Origin: Apteryx mantelli
Lineage: Eukaryota > Chordata > Aves > Apterygiformes > Apterygidae
DNA length: 64,000 bases
Direction of reading: 5' to 3'
Assembly (NCBI RefSeq): GCF_036417845.1
Contig: NC_089980.1
Span: 53,566,501-53,630,500, forward strand
Numbering within the stretch: the first letter of the stretch is position 1; the number at the start of each line of letters is the position of its first letter. The notes below the pieces were generated by a model. It saw only the letters and a program-made list of their open reading frames with translations. It was not told where the DNA came from and made no database searches. Of this stretch, positions 24,041 to 35,772 are shown piece after piece. The position numbers were made by a program, and so were the translations under genes.

Positions 24041-27000
24041 ATGAACCTGGCAATTGTGATTGACTCCATGAAGAGCAGGAGTTTCCTTTTATCTTGTAGT
24101 GGCAGGTCACTTCCCCATTGTCATTGAGGAGGAAATCGGGGTTCCTGCTTGTCACAAAGGCACTCAGCCTCAGTACGGGGCAGCACAAGGCGCCAGCCAG
24201 GCCTGCGGAAGGCTGGAAACTGTGTTCCTGTGCTGGACAGTGCCGCTGGGCTTGGAACCTGCCTCTCTCCATGCTGCCCCATGCCAGCACAGCACCACAC
24301 TGGGGGATGCTGCTGGTGATGACTGGGTCACTGTGGTGCCACTACAGCACATTGTAATGCACTGGCTGGGCCACAGTACAGTTCCTGGGGAACGTGGGCT
24401 GGGGGCTGTGGGAGGAAAGGGGAGGCTTCCTGGCTGTGCATCGCTTTCCACAGTGCAGGATTTCTACATCTGCAGTCTGTGTCCACAGCTGGTGGGGTTG
24501 GGGAACTGCTACTGGCTCACACAGTGCTCCCTTTGGTCTGCGCGCCACATGCCCAATGCCAGCTCCTGCCATTTGGAGGCTGTAAAAGATGGGCTTAGAG
24601 ACTAGAAGCTGCCTTTTTGTTTCCTAGTGGTGGCTAGTGGGAGGTGAATGGTGCCTGGGACAAAAGAGGAGATGAGCTTGGTGTTGGAGGACCTCACAGG
24701 TTTAGCAGCTGGGTCTGCGTCACTGAAAACCCCCAAGTGCACAGGCCTCCCCCCACAGCTGCAGCATCCCCGGTTGCTTTGGGGAGCCTGGAAACACTTG
24801 CTTTAGAGCATAAAGGGGTGGCTATCTTAAAGACCAGTAAAGACCTCTCTAGATCCTGGAAAACTGTGGGCATGTCCATGACTGCTGTCACGCTGTGGCA
24901 CAGCACTGGCACCCCCCAGCTGGCTTGGAGCTAGCCAGCCAAGGGGGCTGGGCATGCCCCACATCACCACCAGCAGCTGGCCGCCTCTGATCCAACCCAA
25001 TGCTGGCAACGGCTGCCCCATCAGAAGAGCTGCTTTTTTCCAGGCTTCCAGGCTGTCCAGGCTCAAGCAGCACACAGGACTTGAGCCCTCCAGTAAAATG
25101 CCCTGTGGTGAGACAGGAGGACACAGGCACAAGGCATGAGAGAAGATGTTGAACTAAAAAGCTGATTCTTGCCTTCCTTGAAACTTGAAAAGCACCTGGA
25201 GCATAGGCTGTGCATTTTCCCTTCTGGCCTATGTCCTCTTTAGTGCAAGAAGAGCATGTGAGAATCTGTCACATCGGCCCTTCGGGACTGCTGGAGTGCT
25301 GGTTGCAGCTCCTGGAGCCAAGTCTTCCAGACTTGGTGGTGCTTCTCTGCTACTGAGTGTTTTGACCAGGGATGCTGTCCCCTCCCCAACCACCCTTGTT
25401 TTCTCCAGCACTTACAAAATGTTTCTGGTGTCTCTGGGATTCCTTCAGAAAACCATTACAGGCAGGAGATGCTATGGTCTTCCAAATGGCATTAGCTGCA
25501 AGTGTCATTGCCACTTTGGTGGAAAAAGTTACCTGTGTTTTTACAATGCAAGACAGCAGCAGGCACAGAGACGCTGAATTCAGCTTGTTCTGTGGTGCAT
25601 GAGTTGTCTTAGTGTAAGGGAGAACATGTACCCAGTTACGCCAGTACGCATTATCAATTACTTGGTTTTTCTCTCCCATGGTTTGTCTCTGCTTACTAGA
25701 AATCTTTTCTTGCTTCATGGCAGATATCGCACTGTCAGCAAAGAATTAAATTCCAGCCCTTGTTTACTCTACCTAGCAACTGCTCTTCTTCCAAGACACA
25801 GCAACAGATAATACAAGGGACAAAGGATCACATATGCCCATCTCAGAATTTCGAGTTCTCAAACTCAGAGCCATTTGGTGAATGAAATCACTGACAGGCA
25901 CCAGATAATGGCTTAATTCCAGGTTTCCACACTGAGAACTGCAATTCAGCATTACCCACTGCCAGGAAATTCCACAGCTAGCTTACTGGTTTTATAAAAT
26001 CCTATGTCTTCTCTTGTGACCAACCAATAAATCCCTAAAATGGAAGAAGGCTCAGAAGAGAAGGGCAAGGGTGATGTGCCCATGAAGTTGAAGGAATAAT
26101 GTAGGGTGTGACTGCCCACATCTGTTGCAAAGAAAGCTGACTTTATCTCAGCACAAAGGGGACCAGAAGGTGGTCTTTGTATTAGACAAACAGCTATGCC
26201 AGTTGAGTGGATCAGCTGGTGGTGTAAATGTTTCTTCCTGAGTTTATCGAAGGAGTGTGACTGTCTCCCTGAGTTAGCCAGACCAGCATGGGGGGAGTGT
26301 ATACAAGGCTCAGCCCAATATAGGCTATAAAAACAGAACAACTAACTAGAGAATTTCAAAGAGAGCTGCAAGCTTGATCTGGTTTCAACCCATATATTCC
26401 TTCCCAGTGACCGGGGACACCCATCTTCTTAATGGTGAGCATATTATAGAGACCAGTAATGGGAGTCATATTGGTATTGTGATTGAACTGTATATTGCAA
26501 TTGCTATATTTTGCTAAGTGAAACTTGCATGTGTATTGTGATTTCAGTATATTGCTGTATCACTCTGCTAAATCAAAAAGCCCATGTAACATCAAATATG
26601 TGAATTTGATATTAAACATTGCACCCTACATGCATGGAACATCTAATAGAACCTGGTCAGAGAGTATTGGACTCTGACCTCTATGCATCTCAAACATACA
26701 GTGTCAAAGACCAGCTATCGGAGCAAGCCATATTGTATATATCTGCATATGGATATGACCCATCGACCCTGATCAGCCAAAGGGGAGGAGCAGGACTGGG
26801 CTGTCGGTGCTGTTGCAGTTTGTGTGAGTGCTGTGTGTTGTCCTCCTATGCTGATCTGCACGACTGGCCACGTGTGCCCTCTGTGTGTGTTCACATGCCT
26901 GTGGGGAACACATGCTCAGACTCGCTACCACCTGGGCCTGCATACATGAAGCTGCAGCATCCTCGCACCTCTTCGGATTCAACATCTGCTAACACCTTCA

Positions 27001-27110
27001 CACCCTGCTACCTTGAAGACCACATCTGTTGCCTTGACCTGTCACTGCAGGAGACAGAAAAGTTTCCTCTGAATGCATGTGGTCATCTGGACTGCACCCC
27101 TTGGAAAAGG
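24041..27110. other. GC-richer intergenic DNA, nothing recognised
   Basis: From about 24.05 kb base composition shifts to GC-rich and overlapping frames appear on both strands. None shows a protein family, an intron-phase pattern or a codon signal that stands out, and most overlap each other antisense. The part around 26.4-26.7 kb is AT-rich again, with repeats of the type 'GTATTGTGAT...TATATTGC'. It might be a decayed retroelement end, but I cannot name one. Confidence 0.45.
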
Positions 27111-27114
27111 ATCC

Positions 27115-27400
27115 CCAGCTGCCAACAGAAAGGGTGGGCTGCCCAAAGGTTAGGCCTAGGGTTAGGGTTGGGAGAGGGCTAAAGCCTTGAGCTCCTGTTT
27201 GCTGCGAAGGGGCTGTTGAAGAAAGAGGGAGGCTGGACAAAGGTTTCTCCCCAAGACTCTTCCCTTGAGCTGGGGCTGGATGTTTGGGACAAGGCTCAGC
27301 TCACAACCAAGGTGTAGGGTTAGGGTTAGGGTTGGGAGAGAGTCAGAGCTGCACGTGGGCTGCTGAAGGAAGGAGGAGGCTGCCCAAAGTCTGTGTGACA
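27115..27400. repeat. Interstitial telomeric repeats within an imperfect tandem array
   Basis: Two short runs of the vertebrate telomere unit on the + strand, CTAGGGTTAGGGTTGGG at about 27156-27172 and TAGGGTTAGGGTTAGGGTTGGG at about 27315-27336, each lead into GGAGAG. They sit inside a larger repeat. The phrase GCTG(A/C)..AAGGAGG(A)GGCTG(C/G).CAAAG recurs near 27137, 27231 and 27378, so array units of about 90-165 bases carry the telomeric motif. No gene is present. Confidence 0.75.
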
Positions 27401-28480
27401 ACTGTGGTGGAGAGCATGGGCATAGGGAACAGCATGTTCATCTGGGAAGGCACCGAGTATTTTGAGCATTGCATTGCTCAGTTGAATGTGTTTCTTTCCC
27501 CTTCTTTCTAACTCTCTTTCTCTTTCTTTCCTCGTTTTGGCTTTATTTTCCTTTTCTCCTGAGGGCCTGGGCAGGAGATGCCTGTTTCTGCCCTGTCTCC
27601 TTGTGGGAAAGGGCAGAAGGGGGAAGAGGCATCCGTGCTGCCCCCAGGATGAGGTGAAAGGGCTGAGGGCCATCAGGATCCTGGGGCAGCTGTGCTGTCC
27701 TTTGTGTGGCACACAGGCATAGATGTATCCAACATGAAAGGCATTGTTTTTTAATGAAAATGACAACAAGGTGCTGTCTTCCAAAGTACAGGGCTTAATG
27801 TCCAAGCATAAAGGCTGGTGATTAAAGCTCCTGGCTCCAACAAGCGGCATGAGTAGCCTCAGGAGAGCTCACACCTAGCACCTTTCTCCATGTGGATGTC
27901 ACTGAAGCGCGGAGAGCTTGGGGACATGAGACCCTCCAGGTTCACCATGGAGGGCAATACCTGTACCCTGCTGGGTTTGCAAATGCCCTGTCAGAGGGGA
28001 AGCACATCTGGTTCAATCCCCTGCCCCTGCATAGATCTCAGAAAACTGGTGAAGCCGCACCTTCTGCCTGCCGCAAGCATGGTCTTAAACTGCAGGCCAG
28101 AAGCCAAGCTGAAGAGAGAGACCATGAAAATGAGAGGTAACAGCACACAAGAGAAACAAGGTGTTGCGTGGCCAGAAGGAGGGTCAGTAAACAGAAGGAA
28201 AAAAAAAGAAAAAGTCCTGCTGGGTACACGGTGGGGGGGGGGGGGAGCACTGGCCCTGATATCTGTTCATTAGGCTGAAATGGAAAGTGAAGACAACCTG
28301 CTGGTGGTCACGCTCTCCTGATGGTCCATGGGCTCTGCTGAAGGCAGCGCCAGAAAACATAAGCAAAGAGTCTGGCTTCAGGAGTAATGAGGGGCTCAGT
28401 GGCCCTACACAGAAAACTTACGACCTCCTCCCTTCCTCCAAACCTCACATCCGTGAAAAACTGAGAGAGGGACCTGGGTA
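27401..28480. other. Intergenic DNA upstream of the CpG island
   Basis: No supported gene is present. The notable content is a run of 13 G residues at 28233-28245, preceded by an A-rich purine tract (28199-28213). The region borders the CpG island and may hold distal promoter elements of the downstream gene. Confidence 0.45.
28233..28245. repeat. Poly-G run (G13)
   Basis: Thirteen consecutive G residues lie about 250 bases upstream of the CpG island. Such runs can form G-quadruplex-like structures when combined with neighbouring G-tracts; here the run stands alone. Confidence 0.9.
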
Positions 28481-28484
28481 AACC

Positions 28485-28732
28485 GCATCTGCGCCCCAGT
28501 CCCAGCTCCCTCCCTCAGCGGCGGGAGGGGAGGCGACAGGCCGGAACAGCCCCTCGGCGTCGGCCCCGGGGGGGCGGGAGGCGGCGCGGGCTGTTCCCGG
28601 CGCGGCCTCCCCCCCCGCCGGGACAGCGGGGCCCGGGGAGCCGCGCGGGGCGGCGCCGGGGCGGCGCGTGGGTCTGGCCCCGCCGCGGGCTGCGTGGCGG
28701 TGCGCGCCCCCGGTGCGCCTTGGGTTTGGGTT

Positions 28733-28735
<3 letters not shown>
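28485..28735 (+). promoter_or_regulatory. TCP10L: CpG island, probable promoter of the TCP10-like gene
   Basis: About 250 bases of extreme GC content with dense CpG (GGCGGCGCGGGC, CCGCCGCGGGC, GGCGGCGCGTGGG, and GC-box-like GGGGGCGGGAGG) stand out sharply from the AT-rich flanks. No TATA box is obvious. The island lies upstream of the only new gene on the + strand and just before a consensus splice donor at 28912|28913, so it most likely drives that gene. A divergent transcript on the minus strand is possible but I see no exon for one. Confidence 0.7.

Positions 28736-28736
<1 letters not shown>

Positions 28737-28780
<44 letters not shown>
28737..28780. repeat. (TG)n microsatellite
   Basis: About 22 perfect TG units sit between the CpG island and the probable first exon's donor, inside the likely promoter or 5'UTR. 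Long histidine/threonine-rich open frames on the minus strand here are only translations of this tract. Confidence 0.95.
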
Positions 28781-28781
<1 letters not shown>

Positions 28782-28912
28782 TTTTTTGTTTTTTTTCCCC
28801 CCAGTGATAGTTGCTGTTTTCGTGATAAGACAGAAGGTGAAACAACAGAAATGACGATTTTCAAGCATTTTAAGTGACAGGCTGGTGCTCCGCGGAGCTG
28901 CGCAGGGCCGCG
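28781..28912 (+). other. TCP10L: Probable non-coding exon 1 of the TCP10-like gene (3' edge defined)
   Basis: The sequence just downstream of the CpG island ends GCGCAGGGCCGCG|GTAAGGAG, a strong consensus 5' splice site at 28912|28913. No long frame continues from here into the coding exons, so this would be a 5'UTR exon followed by an intron of about 3 kb. The transcription start is unknown and may lie within the CpG island, 5' of the TG repeat. This is inferred from promoter position and donor strength only. Confidence 0.45.
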
Positions 28913-31911
28913 GTAAGGAGTAGGGCAGCTCCGTCGTGTGGGAATTTGGGGTATTTTATATTGCTTGTTGGGAATTTTATATTCTGTGCTGCTTCCAAGA
29001 ACATTGTCGCCAGTGATTTATGTCTCATTATTCTCTCTGTCTGTGGGCATCAAGTTTACATCTGTTGCTGCATTCCGAATAAAACAATTTTTACAAAAAA
29101 AGCAAATGGAAAAACTGTAAATTATAACTTGTCATTGCCACCTCCAGTAGGAAAAGACTTGGGGAACTGCTCCAGGTTTTGGGAAACGTCTTCCTGCAGC
29201 AGCCTTGCCGCCAGTGCTGCGTGTGGTGGGCTCACCCCATGTCAGCGACAATCCCGAGTCACTTCTGGACTGCACGGGAGGCTGTCAGGCATGTGGTAAT
29301 TTCCTCGTTCTCTCTTTGGGCACCTTATTAAAACTCGCAGCGCTTTTGGTTAGCTTTCTCCTTGGTTTCCGTGGGTTTTGTGAGGTTTTACCAGATTTAA
29401 GATCAGGTCACGTGTACGTTTGCGTTTGACTTTATGGATGCTGTGAGCACACTGGGTGCTTTAAAACTGCTTGGATGGAAGGGTCTATGAAAGTGCCAAG
29501 TATTCTACTGATGCATTTTGTCTTCTGTTTATTGGGAGACCTCTTCAGGTAAAACATGTTAATCTTTATAATATTTTTTAAATGAAAAAATCTGTTAAAA
29601 CAGAGAATCCACACAAACAATGAACACGACAGTCGTCAGCTTGTTCTGTGCTTCCTTGTTTGCTCCTGTGGCTACTAAGGTGCTCTGTACAAATGTATTT
29701 GTCCCTGGCAGGCATAATTTCCACGACTTTGGCCATATTGCCTGAAGAACTGCTTTGTTGCCTGGAGCAGGAGGCTTTGAGTGGGTTTGTGTAGGTGGTG
29801 CTGAGGATGCAGTACTGCTGGGATCAGGGCTGGGGAGGAGAGTTTGTGTTTACTCACTGGCTTGATACCCTGGCGATCCACAACAGTGAGGAAGCAAACA
29901 CTGAAAAGTGTCATGACGGAGCAAGTTTTAGTGTTCAGTTTCTTCTCCAAACTGAAGTCAGCTAGTAGCCTAGGCAGTGTTAAATTTTGTATACAAGTAA
30001 TTTCTTATGCCGAAACCTCATACATTAAATATATATCCCTCTTTTTGAAATTACAATATGTCAAGCTGATGCAGAAAAATCAACTTATGATGGACCATTA
30101 TCATATTTATGTTTATACTGAATGGGGCAAAAGCTGATACCATCAAGTTACTTTCTCCAAGACCTCCTTATCAGTATCTAGGCTTGACCAACTTTTCCTT
30201 GCTGCTGATATCATGGAGGTTTCCTCATAAAATCAAGCTCTTCCAAGTTCGTTAACTGCTCTGCAGTGGGTGTGGTGCCCAATGGGAAGTCTGTATTTGG
30301 AGAGAGCTTCAGCAAGCGTTGCTTGTGTCCAGAGCCCATCACTGACAGTCTTCAAATTGTAGCTGCTGCCCTTATGTTTTGGGCAGAGCACACCTGGAAC
30401 GTGGAGACTGCACCTTGCGCATGATGTGGCAGCAGTGGGGCAGGCCATGGATGGCCTTTGTACAGCTCCTCCTTATTACTGAGAGTGACCTTCCTGCTGG
30501 CAAATGCTAACTGCTTACCATTTAAACCTTGTACCCTTGTACAAGTATCTAAGTGGTTTTTCTGTGTATGTGTTTGTTTCCCAGGTCTTTAAACAAAAAG
30601 TCAAACCGAAAACAGACTTGCGTGTAGCATTGCTTGCACCTGCATAAATCACTGGCAGATTGGAACTTTTAGCTCCCCTTGGGATGGATCTAAAGTGGGG
30701 ATCTGTAGCAGAAGCTAGTTATCATATCCTGTGCAATAGCAAGGAACAGTAAAGACTCCAATGTCCAGTCCACCAGGAGGTTTCCCAGGCTTCACTGATG
30801 GCAGAAGAATGGGGAGACCCATGAATTTGGAGATCCATCTTAGGTGTTAGTGGGAATTACAGCAGTGGGTCCTGGGCTCTACTCTTTTCTCTAACTCTGG
30901 CTTAGCCCATCCTTTTTGATCTTTCCCTGGCCTGGTCCTCTGTCTTCACCACACATGGTTCCTTTTTTTCACTCCTATTGCAGATACATTTGTCAGGGTT
31001 CTTGTTTTAATGCGCATGTTCCCACCCAGAGAGCCTGGGTTTCAATTGTTTTAGACTTGTAGATTCTTGAAATTTTCCCAGTGGAAGTGTAGATTACTCT
31101 AAAGGGAGTTTAAACTTGCAAACAACATCATGTTTCCTAGCTCCACATGTTGGATCTGTCAAAGTAGTCATCAAACCTGACAGGCTGTGTATACATCTTA
31201 AACAAACCACTTACATTAAAGTCAGAAGAAGGTACTGAATCATTTTCTTGCAAGCGAAGTTCCTAGAAAGTCTACATTTCTCAAGGAGTGCAAATAAACT
31301 ACCTTTGAATCCTCCTGTAGCAGACAAGATGGGGGAGCTCAGAAGCTTCAGCCACTGAAATAATAAATGTCCCCTAAAAACTTTCACAGTAAGTAGAAAA
31401 TGACTGGCCGCTCTTTGAGAAACAATGGAGCTAAGTGCCTAAACAGGGAAAGCAGGATGTTTGTCTGTTGTTCCACAGTTGACTCGGTCATACTGTTCTC
31501 AGAGAGCAGCATCCTCAGAGAGGATGGATGCAAGCTGTGACAGTGTTATTTCATCTTTTTGAAATAAGCTGTCTTCTGAGTTATGAAATATCAGGTGTTT
31601 TTTTGGTGATGCTATTTTTTTTCCACATTCCATTTGTATGCCCCTGTTTTCTCCTGTTATCTTTGGCCACTAAGGTACTTTCTCTGGTCTGAAAGGTTGA
31701 TGATTCAGCTGAAAGGCAAGATCAGGCCACTTTGGCAAATGCTTCTAGTGCTGAATGAGTCTTGTTTTTTCCTGTTGTAGAGTCTTATATCCATTCCTGT
31801 TTGTCTGAGACTTTAGAACTTAGAAAGCAGGCACTATATCTAAGCCATTTTAGCTGGTAGAAATACTGTGATCTTATAGCTTTTTGTAGTACTTGTTTCC
31901 TAACTGCATTT

Positions 31912-31940
31912 TATATATATATATTTGTATATATTTTACA
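31912..31940 (+). other. TCP10L: (TA)n tract and probable exon-2 acceptor
   Basis: A TATATATA run leads into TTTGTATATATTTTACAG|TTTCTG, a usable 3' splice site at 31940. It would make a 5'UTR-containing exon running to the donor at 32544. Other acceptors closer to the start codon (TTATCCCCAG near 32228, CTTTAATACAG near 32281) are alternatives. Confidence 0.4.
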
Positions 31941-32301
31941 GTTTCTGAAGTCAGAAGATACTTTGCTTTCAGCCTGGCCTAAAAAAAAATCTCTTGGATT
32001 AAAAAGATAAAGAAGGCAAACTCAAGGATTTACCATATCGGTATGACACATCTGTTCACAGTTGTTTTTACTGTATACCCCTAGCATGGATTTTGGAAAT
32101 CAGAATATGGTAGCAGCTGCTTTTAAGGAGGAGGACCATCTGTCAGAGAAGACTGCCAATGATCTGGCAAGAGTAGTGCCATCTCCCACCAGAATAATTG
32201 AGAAGGTCATGCCTTCCTTATCCCCAGGCTGGGTTCACAACACAAGTCAGTCCTCCAGCAAGCAGTTTCCACTTTAATACAGTTCAGAAGCCAGCCGTGA
32301 G

Positions 32302-32544
32302 ATGGACAACAGTAGTGACTCCTCAAATAACTTGGGCAATGACCAAGAGTTTCATGCAAGGCAGTTGTATTACTCGGCCAACTCTGATTTTTTTCATCAA
32401 ATGCTGGCTTCCAGTGTAACCCAGACTGGTGTTCTTGAGGCCGGTAAAACCAGTGACACCTTGGAAACATTCAGTCCTTGTCTGCTCCCTGCCTCAGATT
32501 CTCAGATGAGACCAGAAGCTACAACATACAAAAGCATAGACCAG
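32302..32544 (+). CDS. TCP10L: TCP10-like exon with start codon
   Basis: The ATG at 32302 (CGTGAGATGGAC, an acceptable Kozak context with G at +4) opens an 81-codon segment ending AGACCAG|GTTAGT in phase 0. An in-frame TAA at 32275-32277 shows that coding cannot extend much further upstream in this exon. The product begins MDNSSDSSNNLGNDQEF and contains DFFHQMLASSVTQTGVLEAG. That part weakly resembles the first residues of human CPAP, where NFLTQWMTNPSRAGVIL occupies a similar place. The similarity is weak, so the start is inferred mainly from phase and position. Confidence 0.65.
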
Positions 32545-35500
32545 GTTAGTTTGCGTTGACTAATTACTGAAGGTATCTGTAATTGCATATTAACCTCTCT
32601 GATGTTCTTGTCATTGCACAGCCTCTTCAGGAGTGGGCTGGTGTCTATGGGCAGGAGGCTTTCCTGGCAAACACTGGGAAGTGTGATATAATCCTGTGTC
32701 TGATTAGGTTGCTGTAATGCGTCCGTGCAATAAAATGCTGCTGTGTTTTGAAGATTTATAATTACTGATTTTTTTTTTGCCAGGAAACAGTCCATAAGCT
32801 AATTTATTATTCCTCTAGTTGGACAGTTATTACAATCTTCCCTGCTTTTGGAGAAAATGATTTCCTGTTCTGGCACCACATTTTCATGTGTGTGATGGTT
32901 ATGGGTCAAGTGCATGTTTTTATTGCTCTGTGTCTTTCTGCCAATCTCTTCTCATCCTCCATCTTTTTTTTGTCTTTTTTTTCTGACTTTTTCTCTTCTG
33001 GTTAGTTTTGACAAAGAGATGGACAGGAGTAACTCAGCATTATCTCCTCTACTGAGTGCCCCGCGTGCTTCTTAACCAGCCATAGTAAACAATGCATTGC
33101 TTTAGTTGCAGTTTTTAAGGAAACTCTTATATTTCCAGTACAGTTTAATTTATTATTTAGGCTATCCCCGTGCTGGGAGTTTTCAACCTTTTCTGCACTG
33201 TAAGTCTACCATCACTGTAACCTTTTTTGAAGATACAAAAATTGGAAGTATTTGTACTACCAAGGCTCTGTCATGCCTCTTGCCCTTAGCCCATTTTACC
33301 CTGGGGCTTCTTTTGTGGTTATTATTGGTACCACAGCCACACAACAGACAAGAGTTGGGAAAGCTGTTGTTCTTCAGTCGTATGTCAGGAGATTTGCAGT
33401 TGGGCTGTGTCAGTGCAGTGGCTCCTCGGCAATCTAAATTCCCAGTGACTGAGGACTGCTGAATGTGGTGTTGTGAGGCTGCCCTGGGATCCAGTTCCCA
33501 CTGCCATTCTCAAGGCGGTGTTGATAAGCCAGTCAGGAGACCAGCTCCTTCAGCTCTCGGTCTAAAGAAGTTTGCATATAGGGGCAGGAAGCTTCTTATT
33601 GCCAGGTTGTTGGAAAAGTATCATGCAGACAAGGCTGTAGCTGAAGATGAGTTCTTGTGAGTGACTGAAGTTTGCTGCTGCTTTCTGGATGACATAAAAT
33701 AGATTATAATGTTTAATGACCAGAACATCTCTATGATATCCTAAACTGTCACCAGCTAGTCATAAAATCTGGTATTGGATCATGGACATTCTTTGCTCTC
33801 TTGTGGCTCCTGGCGTTTGACTATGTGAAATACTTGAAATGCTCTCAGAGAGTCCAATAACGGAAAAGTGAGTTTGGGAGTTGTTTTATTACATGATGCT
33901 TCTTGAGTAGTACCAGACGGAGGAGCAGTAGAATGAGAATGGTGCTTCCAGAGAGACTCCTGGGAGATCCCAGGCACGGCAACAACATGAGGGTGTTATT
34001 ACATTGTGAGTTGTAGTTCTCTAAATGACCTGGCACTTCGCAATGTGAAAAAAGGCGTGAGCTTTATCTGGAAGAGCTTGGAGTCTAAGCAAAAGCAAAG
34101 CGGAAGGAGGATAAATGGAAGGGTAAGGGCAAAGAAGGACAGGAGAAAGAAGGCACCGCTTGCTTGGTTCTGGAAGCTTGTGGTGGTTTTGTCTCTTCAT
34201 TCGCAACTGGCTCTTGCACCGTTAGTGTCTGGGAATACTTCACAGTGGAGGGGGCAGAACAAGGAGAGTGGTGGGAGGAAGAGTCAAATAAACATCAGCT
34301 GGGAAACTCTGAAGGTCAAGGCCAGTGGTATCAGAGCATAGCTACGGAGAGGCAAGGGGAAGCGCCTTGCCTGAAGGAGGAATGGGGAACTAGTGGCACC
34401 AATTTAGTTGGGGGCAGAATCAGCCCTTTCTCTGTGTTGGCAAGGATTTCTGTGGAGGCCAAGGCTGGGTTTATTCTTCTGTCTTTTTGTGTGGAGAGAA
34501 GAGTAGTGCAGAGCATGTGGTCTTGGACCTCTACTGTCTATTCCTTTCTTCTCCTCTCCTGCAGCCTCCACAAAAAATGTCCAGGGACCAGCAGGGGAGG
34601 TCTTTGTGGTCTACAGAGGGCATCCAGCGTGGCTGTTACTTAGTTTTAACACAGCAACATTTGAGGGCTGCAAGTGAAATTTGGTGTTTAATTATGCCGG
34701 GCATATGTATTCTCAGCATATAAATGCTGAGAAAGAGACTGTCTCTCCTCAGAGAGTGGTCAGTCTAAGTAAACAGGCCACTAAAGCATGGGAATTGAGC
34801 AATGAGGTGTCTGATACAAAGTTAGACAGCAGTGTAGGAAGCAGGAGCCAATATAAAACCCAGGTGTCCTAGATTTCAGACGGTGTTCTTGCTGCATCTG
34901 TGTTCACTGAATATTGCCCCTTTGGTGGTGGTTCCTCCCCCAGACCTGTGGGGGGATGTTCTTCATCGCGGTGCTTCTTATCTGGACCAGTCTTATGAAC
35001 TAAGCCTAGCCCTAGTATTTTGTAGAACACTGTGTTTTGCAGTAACCGCTTATTATTTCTATGTCTGCCCAAACATCTATATTTCTGAAAAAGGAAATAA
35101 TAAAATAAAAATACCATCAGACAAGAAAGTCTAGGAAATAAAAATAGGGGAGGATACTGTCAAAACAAAAAGTTTTTTCTTTCCTGGGACATAAGTTATT
35201 GCAACAGAGAGAATCTTAAAGTTACTTTTCATCAATGATACTGTTAATTTACATTTAGCAGATAGTTCAACAAACAATGACCCTAATAGCTAAGTCTAAA
35301 CTGGGGGGATGTCTACTTTGATTGTGTTTTGACACCTTACTGGTATGAAACATGGATGCACACTACTCTCCTGTTTGTGCTTTAGCTTCTGTGGGAAGGA
35401 AATCCCAGCACAGAGACAAGAAGAAAATACTGGCTGATGCCAGGAAAATGCCCCGATTCCAGGCAGAGTATCAGATTCTGCTTAAAACACATACTATCTG

Positions 35501-35675
35501 CACAATGTCAATGTAGCGTTTGAGTTGTAAATTGGCAAGGGAGTTTTTAAATACAGAGATATACAATAACACACCATAAGAAATACCTAAACCCAAAGTC
35601 CTGATATGGTGATTCTTTCTTATTAAGAAGCATCCCAAAACAGAGTTTGATACTACATCTTTGTGCTGTTTTCAG

Positions 35676-35772
35676 AGCCCAGGGCAGCAGGACCAAGTGA
35701 TGAGGCAACAGATGGAGCAGCTACAAAGGCTGGTGGCTGAACAGCAGAAAATCATTGCATTTTGCAACCCAG
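35676..35772 (+). CDS. TCP10L: TCP10-like exon: N-terminal EQLQRLVAEQQK helix
   Basis: The acceptor is TGTGCTGTTTTCAG and the donor is AACCCAG|GTACTT. The exon enters in phase 0 and leaves in phase 1 (residues 82-114). It reads DQVMRQQMEQLQRLVAEQQK, then IIAFCNP. CPAP and TCP10 proteins share this short amphipathic helix (LEQLQRLM.EQ.KLL in human CPAP) near the N-terminus. It is the clearest family hallmark in the first third of the protein. Confidence 0.9.

Noticed and set aside
24099-24605. Overlapping open frames on both strands, up to 168 codons
   Set aside because: GC-rich DNA leaves few stops in every frame. The frames overlap antisense and none resembles a protein family.
26360-26640. 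Possible LTR-like end (AT-rich, TATTAAACATTGCACCCTACA)
   Set aside because: No paired copy, no primer-binding site and no target-site duplication could be recognised.
26619-27182. Open frame of 187 codons
   Set aside because: Cys- and Leu-rich translation with no motif. It starts at a non-ATG codon and runs into the telomeric repeat (GLGLGLGEG), which explains its end.
28445-28868. Long minus-strand frames rich in His-Thr repeats over the CpG island
   Set aside because: They are translations of the (TG)n tract and GC-rich DNA; no splice structure or family match.
32062-32277. Open frame just upstream of and in the same phase as the TCP10-like start exon
   Set aside because: It ends at a TAA (32275-32277) before the ATG at 32302, so it cannot be joined to the protein by reading through. 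It is more likely 5'UTR or intron.
33106-34870. Several overlapping frames of 60-160 codons
   Set aside because: They lie in the intron between the exons ending at 32544 and beginning at 35676, occupy different phases, and show no CPAP-like sequence.
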